From Streptomyces sp. NBC_01224 (lineage in GTDB: Bacteria > Actinomycetota > Actinomycetes > Streptomycetales > Streptomycetaceae), in NCBI RefSeq assembly GCF_036002945.1, contig NZ_CP108529.1, positions 3,100,001 to 3,164,000 of the forward strand: a DNA stretch of 64,000 nucleotides. The letters run 5' to 3'. Positions 7,079 through 14,343 of this stretch are shown here, in pieces. Made by a program: the position numbers and the translations under genes. The notes below the pieces were generated by a model. That model was not told the origin of the DNA and ran no database searches. It saw only the letters and a list, made by a program, of their open reading frames with translations. The first letter of the stretch is position 1. Each line of letters begins with the position of its first letter.

Positions 7079-8275
7079 ATGCTCTCCGCGACGTCGACCG
7101 CCACCGTCCGTGCCACCCTCCCCGCCGTGGGAGCGGCCATCGGAGACATCGCCGATCTCTTCTACCGCAAGCTCTTCGACGCCCACCCCGAGCTGCTGCG
7201 TGACCTCTTCAACCGCGGCAACCAGGCGTCCGGCGCCCAGCGCCAGGCTCTCGCAGGCTCCATCGCCGCCTTCGCGACCCAGCTGGTCGAGCACCCGGAC
7301 ACCCGCCCCGACGTGATGCTCAGCCGGATCGCGCACAAGCACGCCTCGCTCGGCGTCACCGCCGCGCAGTACGACATCGTGCACGCCCATCTGTTCGCCG
7401 CCATCGCCGAGGTGCTCGGCGACGCGGTCACCCCGCAGGTCGCCGCCGCCTGGGACGAGGTCTACTGGCTGATGGCGGGCGCCCTGATCTCGATCGAGGA
7501 GCGGCTGTACGCACAGCAGGGCGTCGTCGCCGGTGACGTGTGGCGCGAGTGGGAGGTGACCACCCGGATCGAGGAGACGGCGGATGTCGCCACCTTCCAG
7601 CTCCGCCCGGCAGACGGCGCACCCGCCCCCGCCTTCCGCCCCGGCCAGTACGTCTCCGTACAGGTGGAACTCCCCGACGGGGCCCGCCAGATCCGCCAGT
7701 ACAGCCTCTCCAGCGCCCCCGGCTCCCCGCTCCGCTCGATCACCGTCAAGCGGGTGCACGGCGGCGGCTCGCCCGACGGCGAGGTCTCCCGTCATCTGCA
7801 CGCCGAGGTCGGAGCGGGCGACCGGCTGCGCGTCTCCGCCCCGTACGGCGATCTCGTACTCGACTCCGCCGACGCCCCGCTCCTGCTCGCCTCCGCGGGC
7901 ATCGGCTGCACCCCGATGCTGTCGATGCTGGAACACCTCGCGGCGACCGGACACCGCGCCCCGGTCACCGTCGTGCACGGCGACCGCTCCCCCGCCGACC
8001 ACGCGATGCGCACCGACCACGCCCTGCTCACCGGCAAACTCCCCGACGCCATCGCCCACTTCTGGTACGAGACCCCGGAGCCCGGCCACCCCGCCGACCG
8101 CACCGGCCGGGTCGACCTGAGCGGCCTCGCGATCGCCCCCGGCACCCACGCCTACCTCTGCGGACCACTGCCCTTCATGCGCGCCGTACGTACCCAGTTG
8201 CTGGCCAAGGGCGTCCCGGCGGCGGACATCCACTACGAGGTGTTCGGCCCCGACCTGTGGCTCGCCCAGGGCTGA
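7079..8275 (+). CDS. hmp: Flavohaemoglobin, NO dioxygenase
   Basis: Converts NO and O2 to nitrate using NAD(P)H, FAD and haem. The 398-residue protein has the normal three-domain build: globin (1-140, with the proximal His in AHKHASLGV), FAD-binding barrel (150-255, RQYSLSS motif) and NAD-binding domain (260-398, ASAGIGCTPMLSML and the closing YEVFGPD). GGAG precedes the ATG by 7 nt. It is the sole likely target of the adjacent nsrR and carries an NsrR dyad in its promoter. Transcription may also come from nsrR, 95 nt upstream. Confidence 0.95.
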   Translation: MLSATSTATVRATLPAVGAAIGDIADLFYRKLFDAHPELLRDLFNRGNQASGAQRQALAGSIAAFATQLVEHPDTRPDVMLSRIAHKHASLGVTAAQYDIVHAHLFAAIAEVLGDAVTPQVAAAWDEVYWLMAGALISIEERLYAQQGVVAGDVWREWEVTTRIEETADVATFQLRPADGAPAPAFRPGQYVSVQVELPDGARQIRQYSLSSAPGSPLRSITVKRVHGGGSPDGEVSRHLHAEVGAGDRLRVSAPYGDLVLDSADAPLLLASAGIGCTPMLSMLEHLAATGHRAPVTVVHGDRSPADHAMRTDHALLTGKLPDAIAHFWYETPEPGHPADRTGRVDLSGLAIAPGTHAYLCGPLPFMRAVRTQLLAKGVPAADIHYEVFGPDLWLAQG

Positions 8276-8359
8276 ACCCGGCCCACTGCTCGCGGAATTG
8301 ACCGGATCGGCTCGCACACGGCCCGAACAACCGGTCCGGGGATGGGCCGGAGACCCTGA

Positions 8360-8615
8360 GGCCCGGTCAGCGGCGTGATGATCCACCACACGGCCACCGG
8401 CGGCACCGCCTCCACCGTCCGCATCTGCCGCGACGGCTGTCCGGAGCTGCCCGGCCCGCTGTGCCACGGCGTGATCGCCAAGGACGGCCGGATCCACCTG
8501 GTCGGCTACGGCCGCGCCAACCACGCCGGACTCGGCGACGACGACGTACTGCGCGCCGTCGTCGCCGAGAAGCGCCTCACGTCCGACAACGAGGCGATCC
8601 GATCCACCCCGATCT
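8360..8615 (+). pseudogene. N-acetylmuramoyl-L-alanine amidase fragment
   Basis: An internal slice of a peptidoglycan amidase. GVMIHHTATGG carries the first zinc-ligand region, followed by LPGPLCHGVIAKDGRIHLVGYGRANHAGLGDD and AEKRLTSDNEA. A full amidase of this type would have about 30 more residues before VMIHHT and about 100 after DNEA. Here the frame is closed upstream by a TGA at 8357, and the homology-like stretch ends near 8615, just before a long hairpin. The frame runs on to 8842 as unrelated sequence. Probably the remnant of a deletion or insertion event. Confidence 0.65.
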
Positions 8616-8616
8616 C

Positions 8617-8657
8617 CCCAGATACAAGCCGACTGGTGTTAGTCGGGCTGATCTGGG
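8617..8657. repeat. Long imperfect hairpin at the amidase breakpoint
   Basis: Outer stem CCCAGAT (8617-8623) with ATCTGGG (8651-8657). Inner stem GCCGACT (8628-8634) with AGTCGGGC (8641-8648), with one bulged base. It begins where amidase-like sequence stops, as expected of a recombination scar or terminator. Confidence 0.55.
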
Positions 8658-8735
8658 ATGAGCCGCTGATGGGGCCGGACGGTGAGCCGGTGCGCGTCGG
8701 AGCGGGCGTCAGCATCACGCGGCATACTCGGCGAG

Positions 8736-9119
8736 ATGATCGGACATCTGTGGACCACCGTCATCGACTGCCCCGACCCGTCCGCGCTCGCCGCCTTCTA
8801 CGAGAAACTGCTGTCGCTCTCACGACTGGAGGACACTCCTGAGTTCGTCGTGCTCGGTAGCACGTCAGGTACGGAAGTCGTGGCGTTTCAAAAGGTCGAC
8901 GACTACCGGCGGCCGCAATGGTCCGACCCTGAACACCCCCAACAGATGCACATTGACGTCATGGTCACGGATCTCGACGTAGCTGAGCCACAGGTACTTG
9001 CACTGGGCGCCACACTGCTTGACGGGTCAGACAAGCCAATCGGGTACCGGGTGTACGCCGACCCCGTCGGCCACCCCTTCTGTCTCGTCACTCCCCAGGA
9101 AGAAACCGAAGGCATCTGA
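8736..9119 (+). CDS. VOC (glyoxalase-fold) family protein
   Basis: A 127-residue single-domain protein of the vicinal-oxygen-chelate superfamily. The first beta-alpha-beta unit starts GHLWTTVIDCPDPSALAAFY and the second gives HIDVMVTDLDVAEPQVLALG, ending with VYADPVGHPFCLV. The metal-ligand-type positions His (H3 region and HIDV) and the terminal Glu/His pattern are plausible but not proven. Streptomyces has many such proteins, some acting in antibiotic resistance or dioxygenase chemistry; the substrate cannot be told here. The ATG at 8736 is preferred because the domain begins there. Codon use is somewhat less GC-biased than its neighbours, which fits an acquired gene. Confidence 0.8.
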   Translation: MIGHLWTTVIDCPDPSALAAFYEKLLSLSRLEDTPEFVVLGSTSGTEVVAFQKVDDYRRPQWSDPEHPQQMHIDVMVTDLDVAEPQVLALGATLLDGSDKPIGYRVYADPVGHPFCLVTPQEETEGI

Positions 9120-9500
9120 CGGCACCTGCAATACCACTCCAGTCACAGCCCCGCCGCGGTCCTCAGCTCTGAACATGATTCTGAAACGATCAGTAGAGCC
9201 TCACGGCGCCGCCCGCCCCAGCCGCACGGCCTCTGGAAGGTCGGCGCCCCGCCGAAGCAGCGGAGGAGGGGCGCACGATGCGATCGGCGGCTACTTTCCC
9301 TGCGGCTCGGGCAGCGATGCGGCTGTCGTTCGGTCGGGACCGGCCGCCAGGCCGCATGCCCGGCCGAGGCGACTTGGCCGCCCGGCGCGCCGAAGGCGCG
9401 CCCTTGAATAAGCAGAGAGAAGTTAAGCCGATCAGCCTCGGGCCTGCGTTCATCATCAGCCGCTGGCTACCGATGGGCGCTCGGTTCTGCCAGAAGACCG
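9120..9500. other. Gene-free stretch with a GC-rich palindrome
   Basis: No convincing coding region on either strand. It contains GGCGCGCC-GAA-GGCGCGCC at 9384-9402, a perfect 8-bp hairpin, followed by an unusually A-rich patch at 9406-9432. Together with the neighbouring amidase fragment it looks like decayed or recombined DNA. Confidence 0.5.
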
Positions 9501-9746
9501 CTACGGCGTCGGCGGCTGACAGCGCCTGAGAGCCTCTGCCAGGCACTCCACCATGTCGGCGGGGAGCGTCCCCAGATGGACGTGGGGCCGCCCCGAGTGA
9601 GTCACCACGGGCCGCAGGTGGCCGATCCGGTCGGCACGGAGGCCGCATGCCGCGAAAGCTGCCTTCAGCGCCTCCGTGGCGTCCTCGGCCACCTTGCGGC
9701 CCTCGCGCCACTGCCGCATCTGCATCCTCCTCGCACCCTGTGTCAT
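9501..9746 (-). CDS. Small hypothetical protein (second of a pair)
   Basis: An 81-residue, probably soluble protein with one helical segment (MRQWREGRKVAEDATEALKA) and a compact C-terminal half containing RPHVHLGTLPADMVECLAEA. The composition is unlike a random high-GC frame. A GGAGG-type site precedes the ATG, and the start overlaps the preceding gene's stop (ATGA), which supports translation. Similar tiny genes occur beside HTH regulators in Streptomyces, but no function is known to me. Confidence 0.6.
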   Translation of the reverse strand: MTQGARRMQMRQWREGRKVAEDATEALKAAFAACGLRADRIGHLRPVVTHSGRPHVHLGTLPADMVECLAEALRRCQPPTP

Positions 9747-9928
9747 CGTCGGCGTCCCCTCCTCCTGTGAGGGTGGTTACGGATCTCCACGTTCGCGTCC
9801 GTCTCGGCCGAGTAGTCGCCTCGCTCCCTGGCCTCCTGCCTCTGCTCGACCAGGGCCGCGCACACATCGCACCCCTCCGCCGCTCGGGGAGGTTCCGGAG
9901 GGAGCTGAAGGTGCACGGGCTTGTCCAT
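9743..9928 (-). CDS. Small hypothetical protein with a CxxC motif
   Basis: A 61-residue protein starting MDKPVHLQLPPEPP, then GCDVCAALVEQRQEARERGD with a CxxC pair followed by a charged helix. The C-terminus is Arg/His-rich. It forms an overlapping pair with the next gene downstream and is divergent from the HTH-protein gene at 10058. Residues upstream of MDKP in the open frame look like noise, so the start at 9928 is used. Function unknown; the CxxC could bind metal or sense redox (speculation). Confidence 0.6.
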   Translation of the reverse strand: MDKPVHLQLPPEPPRAAEGCDVCAALVEQRQEARERGDYSAETDANVEIRNHPHRRRGRRR

Positions 9929-10057
9929 CGTCGTCCTGTGTGCCGTCATGGCTGCGATGCTGCTCGCCCCTTGCGGACGTATCTCGCGACGAACCACGGA
10001 CGGTTGGACCGTTGAGCGCTACGGTTCAAAAAGGCCCGAACGTCGCTGGGGGAAGTC

Positions 10058-10813
10058 TTGAACGTCGCTCTACGATCGGCTATGGCAGACGCCAAGCTCT
10101 CGCCACGGAAACTCGCCGCCCGCATCGGCGTGGCACCCAAGACCGTGGAACGGTGGCTGGCCGATGCCGAGTTGGTACCTCATGCAAGGAACCGTGTCGA
10201 CGCGTGCCGGGCGCTGAAGGTGGACGAAGAGATGATCTGGCCGAAGGCCGTACAGGAACGCGTGAAGACCGGTCACGACCGCGAGTTGGTACACGCATAC
10301 CCGTACCGATCGGCCTGCCCGTCGACGGTGTGGGGCGAACTGATCGAAGGTGCCACGACGGACATCTTCCTGGCCGGATACACGAACTACTTCGTGTGGC
10401 TGGAGCAACCCGCATTCGTCGACACACTGCGCAGGAAGATCTCAGAGGGATGCCGGGTGCGCTTCCTGCTCGGTGATCCCGACGGGGAAGTGACCCGCCA
10501 GCGTGAGGCCATCGAGGACGTCGCCCTGAGCGTCGCAACGCGCATCCGGATCAGCCTGGAGCACCTGGGACGGCTTGGTCCGCTGGAGGGCCTGGAAACG
10601 CGATTCAGCAGCGCCGAGGATGCCGTGAACCACGTGTCCCTGTCCGTGTTCAGGTTCGACCACGACGCACTCGTGACACCCCACCTGGCCCGGCTCGTCG
10701 GCCACGACTCGCCTCTCCTGCATCTGCGCCGCCAGGGCGACAGCGGGATGTTCGACAGGTTCGCCGAGCACGCCGAGGAACTGTGGAACCGGGGCGTACC
10801 CCGGACGCCGTGA
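10058..10813 (+). CDS. HTH protein with phospholipase-D-like C-terminal domain
   Basis: A 251-residue two-domain protein. Residues 10-65 are an XRE-like helix-turn-helix (KLSPRKLAARIGVAPKTVERWL). After a hinge, residues 85-250 form a domain with TDIFLAGYTNYFVW, RKISEGCRVRFLLGDPDGEV and a terminal SPLLHLRRQGDSGMFDRFAEH, the pattern of HTH proteins with a PLD-fold sensor or effector domain frequent in actinomycetes. No intact catalytic HKD pair is seen, so it is probably non-enzymatic. Start TTG at 10058 follows GGGGGAAG closely; ATG at 10082 is the alternative. It is divergent from two tiny genes with which it may form a module. Confidence 0.8.
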   Translation: MNVALRSAMADAKLSPRKLAARIGVAPKTVERWLADAELVPHARNRVDACRALKVDEEMIWPKAVQERVKTGHDRELVHAYPYRSACPSTVWGELIEGATTDIFLAGYTNYFVWLEQPAFVDTLRRKISEGCRVRFLLGDPDGEVTRQREAIEDVALSVATRIRISLEHLGRLGPLEGLETRFSSAEDAVNHVSLSVFRFDHDALVTPHLARLVGHDSPLLHLRRQGDSGMFDRFAEHAEELWNRGVPRTP

Positions 10814-10847
10814 ACGCGCGGCCAACGGTCAGAGCGACAATGACAGG

Positions 10848-11783
10848 GTGAGCCAGCCCCCAAATCTCGCCCTTGCACTCCAGCCCCGGCCGCCCTCCCC
10901 CCTGGAAGAAGTCCACGACGACCGATTCGCCCGCCAGGGCGTTCGGCTGCTGCTCAAGCGGGACGATCTCATTCACACCACGCTGGACTGGGATACGGCC
11001 GCACTTGGACCAGTGGAGCTGTACCCTCCGGGCAACAAATGGCGCAAACTCTCCCCCAACCTGCGGGCCGCCGCCGGGCGCACCGTGCTGACCTTCGGCG
11101 GCGCGTACTCCAACCATCTGCGCGCCACCGCCGCCGCCGGACGGCTGCTCGGCTTCCCCACCATCGGGGTCGTACGCGGTGACGAACTGGCCGGCCGCCC
11201 CCTCAACCCCTCGCTCGCCCGCTGCGCCGCCGACGGGATGACCCTGCATTTCGTGGACCGTACGACATACCGTGCGAAGGCCGATCCAGAGGTCCTGGCG
11301 GGACTGCTGAGCGCCTTCGGTGAATGCTGCGTCATCCCGGAGGGCGGCAGCAACGCCCTGGCCGCACAGGGCTGTACGGAGCTGGGCCGCGAGCTGCGCG
11401 GCCCAGCCGATGTGGTCGCGGTCGCCTGCGGCACCGGCGGCACCCTCGCCGGACTGGCCGCCGGCCTCGCACCGGGGCAGCGCGCCCTCGGCATCCCGGT
11501 GCTGCGCGGCGGTTTCCTCGGTGACGCGGTGCGGGAACTGCAGCAGGAGGCGTTCGGCGGGCCCGCCGGGTCGTGGTCCCTGGACGAGCGCTTCCACTTC
11601 GGCGGCTACGCCCGTACGACCCCGCAGCTGCACGCCTTCGCGGACGACTTCGAGCAGCGGCACGGGCTGCCCGTCGAGCGCCTCTATGTCGCCAAGCTGC
11701 TCTACGCACTCACCGCGCTGGCCGAGGAGGGCGCGTTCCCCCCGGGAACCACGGTCGCGGCCGTCGTCACGGGCCGGCCGTAG
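10848..11783 (+). CDS. PLP-dependent ACC deaminase / D-cysteine desulfhydrase family
   Basis: A 311-residue fold-type II PLP enzyme. The Schiff-base lysine lies in PPGNKWRKL (about residues 60-68), FGGAYSNHLRATAAAG binds substrate, and the glycine loop ACGTGGTLAG holds the PLP phosphate. Relatives deaminate 1-aminocyclopropane-1-carboxylate or remove H2S from D-cysteine; the sequence alone does not decide. Between RDDLIH and GNKWRKL there is an insert of about 14 residues (TTLDWDTAALGPVELY region), longer than is typical, which would lie near the active site. Start is GTG at 10848. It lies 34 nt after the HTH gene and converges on the antiporter. Confidence 0.85.
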   Translation: MSQPPNLALALQPRPPSPLEEVHDDRFARQGVRLLLKRDDLIHTTLDWDTAALGPVELYPPGNKWRKLSPNLRAAAGRTVLTFGGAYSNHLRATAAAGRLLGFPTIGVVRGDELAGRPLNPSLARCAADGMTLHFVDRTTYRAKADPEVLAGLLSAFGECCVIPEGGSNALAAQGCTELGRELRGPADVVAVACGTGGTLAGLAAGLAPGQRALGIPVLRGGFLGDAVRELQQEAFGGPAGSWSLDERFHFGGYARTTPQLHAFADDFEQRHGLPVERLYVAKLLYALTALAEEGAFPPGTTVAAVVTGRP

Positions 11784-11797
11784 GCGCATCCCGCCGC

Positions 11798-13402
11798 TCA
11801 GGGCGCTTCCGACTCCTCCCGGTAGGCCGCCGCCTCCTCCAGGTCGAGTCGTCTGAGCAGCGTGCGGAGCATCTCGTCGTCGATCTGGCGCTCGTCCCGC
11901 AGCCGTACGAAGACCTCGCGCTCGGCTTCGATCATTTCCCCGGCCAGGCGCCGGTACGTGTCGTCCGCCGACTCCCCGGTCACCGGATTGGCCGCGCCCA
12001 GCCGCTCCCACACCGCGTTGCGGCGGCGCTCCAGGACGGTGCGCAGCCGGTCGGTGAGCGGTCCCGGCAGCCAGTTACGCCGGTCGGTGAGCAGCTCCTC
12101 CAGACGCGCCTCGGCGGCCGTGGACGCCTCGCTCTGCGCCTGCGCCTCGGCCAGCGTCTCCGCGGTCACATCGCGCCCCGGAAGCTTCAGGACGCGCACC
12201 AGCAGCGGCAGGCTGAGCCCCTGGACGACGAGGGTGCCGATGACGGTGGTGAAGGTCAGGAACAACACCAGATTGCGGGCCGGGAAGGCCTGCCCGCCGG
12301 TCGTGAGCATGGGGATGGAGAAGGCGATGGCGAGCGAGACGACCCCGCGCATCCCGGCCCAGCCGACGATCAGCGGCGCCGTCCAGTCGGTCTCGGTCTC
12401 GCGCTCCCTGATCCGTTTCGACAGCCACCTGGGCAGATACGTCGCCGGGTAGACCCAGATGAAGCGGACCACGACGACGGCGAGGAACACGGCCACCGCG
12501 TACCAGAGGGCGTCTGCCACGGCGTATGTGCCGAGCCCCTTCAGCACGAAGGGCAGCTGGAGCCCGATCAGCGCGAAGACCGCGGACTCCAGGATGAACG
12601 CGACCATCTTCCAGACGGCCGCTTCCTGAAGCCGGGTCGCGAAGTCGACCTGCCAGGAGCGGTGGCCCAGATAGAGCGCGACGACGACCACGGCGAGCAC
12701 TCCGGAGGCGTGTACGCGTTCGGCCGCCGCGTACGCCACGAAGGGGATCAGCAGCGACAGCGTGTTCTGCAGCAGGGCTTCCTTGAGGTGCGTACGGAGC
12801 CAGTGCAGCGGCACCATCAGCGCCAGGCCGACCACGACGCCGCCGACCGCGGCGAGGAGGAATTCGCCGATCCCGGCACCCCAGCTCATGCCCTCGCCGA
12901 CGGCGGCGGCGAGGGCCACCTTGTAGGCGGTGATCGCGGTGGCATCGTTCACCAGGGACTCGCCCTGCAGGATCGTCGTGACCCGGCCGGGCAGCCCGAC
13001 CCGGCGGGCGATCGCGGCGGCCGTGACGGCGTCCGGCGGGGCGACGACCGCGCCGAGCACCAGCGCGGCGGTGAGTGGCAGGTCCGGCACGAGGCGGTAC
13101 GCCAGCCAGCCGACCGCGACGGTCGCGAACAGGACGTAACCCACGGAGAGCAGCGCGACCGGCCGGAGATTGGCCCGCAGATCGAGGTACGAGCTGTCGA
13201 CGGCCGCCGTATAGAGCAACGGCGGCAGCAGCAACGGCAGCACGATGTGCGCGTCCAGGGTGTACGTCGGCACCCCGGGCAGATACGAGGCGATCAGCCC
13301 CACCGTGACCAGCAACAGGGGGGCCGGCACAGGGGTACGGCGGGCGGCCCCCGCCACGGCCGCACTGGCCGCGACCAATGCCACCAGCGGCAATGCATCC
13401 AT
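11798..13402 (-). CDS. CPA1-type Na+/H+ antiporter
   Basis: A 534-residue membrane protein exchanging Na+ (or K+) for protons. About twelve hydrophobic helices fill residues 1-410. APPDAVTAAAIARR and GESLVNDATAI are the CPA1 signatures, with the ion-binding Asp in the latter. A soluble charged C-terminal tail (410-534), rich in REVFVRLRDERQIDDEMLRTLLRRLDLEE-like helices, probably regulates activity by pH or partner binding. The start at 13402 is supported by GAGGACC 5 nt upstream. It is divergent, with only 35 nt between starts, from a UBP zinc-finger gene, suggesting joint control. Confidence 0.93.
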   Translation of the reverse strand: MDALPLVALVAASAAVAGAARRTPVPAPLLLVTVGLIASYLPGVPTYTLDAHIVLPLLLPPLLYTAAVDSSYLDLRANLRPVALLSVGYVLFATVAVGWLAYRLVPDLPLTAALVLGAVVAPPDAVTAAAIARRVGLPGRVTTILQGESLVNDATAITAYKVALAAAVGEGMSWGAGIGEFLLAAVGGVVVGLALMVPLHWLRTHLKEALLQNTLSLLIPFVAYAAAERVHASGVLAVVVVALYLGHRSWQVDFATRLQEAAVWKMVAFILESAVFALIGLQLPFVLKGLGTYAVADALWYAVAVFLAVVVVRFIWVYPATYLPRWLSKRIRERETETDWTAPLIVGWAGMRGVVSLAIAFSIPMLTTGGQAFPARNLVLFLTFTTVIGTLVVQGLSLPLLVRVLKLPGRDVTAETLAEAQAQSEASTAAEARLEELLTDRRNWLPGPLTDRLRTVLERRRNAVWERLGAANPVTGESADDTYRRLAGEMIEAEREVFVRLRDERQIDDEMLRTLLRRLDLEEAAAYREESEAP

Positions 13403-13437
13403 TTCACGGTCCTCGCATCCGTCGTAACCTGACAATC

Positions 13438-13698
13438 ATGAGTGACTGCGCGCACGTGTCCGAACTGCCGCGCCCCGAGCCGGCCCCGCTCAGCGAGACC
13501 TGCCTCGGGTGCCTCGAGGCGGGCACCCACCCGGTGCAGCTACGGCTCTGTCTGCTCTGCGGTCATGTCGGCTGCTGCGATTCGTCGCCGCTGCAGCACG
13601 CCACCGCGCACTTCAAGGAGACCGGTCATCCTGTGATGCGGAGCTTCGAGGCGGGCGAAAGCTGGCGCTGGTGCTTCGAGGACGGTTCGATCGTCTGA
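13438..13698 (+). CDS. UBP-type zinc-finger protein
   Basis: An 86-residue protein that is essentially one zf-UBP domain: MSDCAH, CLGC, LCLLCGHVGCCDSS, then HATAHFKETGHPV and WRWCFED. This is the Cys/His ladder that in eukaryotes binds the free C-terminus of ubiquitin. Bacterial copies are known but poorly understood. It shares a 35-nt promoter region with the divergent Na+/H+ antiporter. I infer it may bind that protein's tail, because fused antiporter/zf-UBP arrangements are remembered from other actinobacteria. In the S. coelicolor sigH region a gene called ushY precedes the anti-sigma gene; this could be its counterpart, but I am not sure. Confidence 0.85.
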   Translation: MSDCAHVSELPRPEPAPLSETCLGCLEAGTHPVQLRLCLLCGHVGCCDSSPLQHATAHFKETGHPVMRSFEAGESWRWCFEDGSIV

Positions 13699-13929
13699 CG
13701 CCTGGGTACGTCAAACCGGCGCCGGTTGTTCGTAATTGACCGTCGCAGACCTCTACCCACTGTGTGTACTCATGGGCTTACCATGAGTGACAGCCATGGG
13801 CTGGGGGTCCGGCGACACGGCATCATGGATCGCGATAGCGTCGCCGGACCAGAACCGAAGACGTACCGCATGGCTCCGGGGCACCCTTCCCGGATCCTCG
13901 AAAGAGTTTGTGCCACCTTGGAGGTGAGG

Positions 13930-14343
13930 GTGTCCCAGATCGCAGGCGAGCCCGGGAATCAGGACTTCGTAGAGGTCCGGCTGCCCGCTGCGGGTGCCTA
14001 CCTGTCGGTGCTGCGTACGGCGACGGCCGGTCTCGCAGCGCGCTTGGACTTCACTCTCGACGAGATCGAGGATCTTCGCATCGCGGTCGACGAGGCCTGC
14101 GCGATCCTGCTTCAGCAGGCCGTGCCGGGCTCCGTCCTCAGCTGCGTCTTCCGGCTCATCGAGGATTCTCTCGAAGTGACGGTGTCGGCCCCGACGACGG
14201 ACGGCCGGGCGCCGGAGCGGGACACCTTCGCATGGACGGTGCTCTCCGCACTGGCCGGAAAGGTCGACTCCTCGGTCGCCGACGACCGTACTGTCAGCAT
14301 CAGCCTCTACAAACAGCGCGGCGCGGGACCCGGGCCGGCGTGA
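13930..14343 (+). CDS. ushX: Anti-sigma factor of SigH (RsbW-like kinase)
   Basis: A 137-residue GHKL-fold anti-sigma factor that binds and silences a SigB-type sigma factor. It shows DFVEVRLPAAGAYLSVLRTA, the N-box helix IEDLRIAVDEACAILLQQAV and the ATP-lid region APERDTFAWTVLSALAG. In S. coelicolor the protein (UshX, also PrsH) opens with the same MSQIAGEPG-type sequence; here GTG TCC CAG at 13930 follows GGAGG by 5 nt, so the start is firm. The stop overlaps the sigma gene start (GTGA), giving translational coupling. Longer in-frame starts back to 13726 lack sites and look non-coding. Confidence 0.88.
   Translation: MSQIAGEPGNQDFVEVRLPAAGAYLSVLRTATAGLAARLDFTLDEIEDLRIAVDEACAILLQQAVPGSVLSCVFRLIEDSLEVTVSAPTTDGRAPERDTFAWTVLSALAGKVDSSVADDRTVSISLYKQRGAGPGPA

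Noticed and set aside
9190..9867. 225-residue minus-strand gene
   Set aside because: Arg/Gly/Pro-rich with no domain, and it overlaps the better supported 9501-9746 and 9743-9928 genes in another frame.
1..10000. Complete 2-methylisoborneol gene cluster around the encapsulin
   Set aside because: No terpene cyclase motifs (DDxxD with NSE) and no methyltransferase on either strand near eshA; only a prenyl synthase is present.
11573..13432. 619-codon plus-strand frame
   Set aside because: Overlaps the PLP enzyme end and lies antisense to the antiporter; no recognisable motif.
13726..13929. N-terminal extension of the anti-sigma factor
   Set aside because: The stretch lacks ribosome sites and family similarity; GGAGG directly precedes the GTG at 13930.
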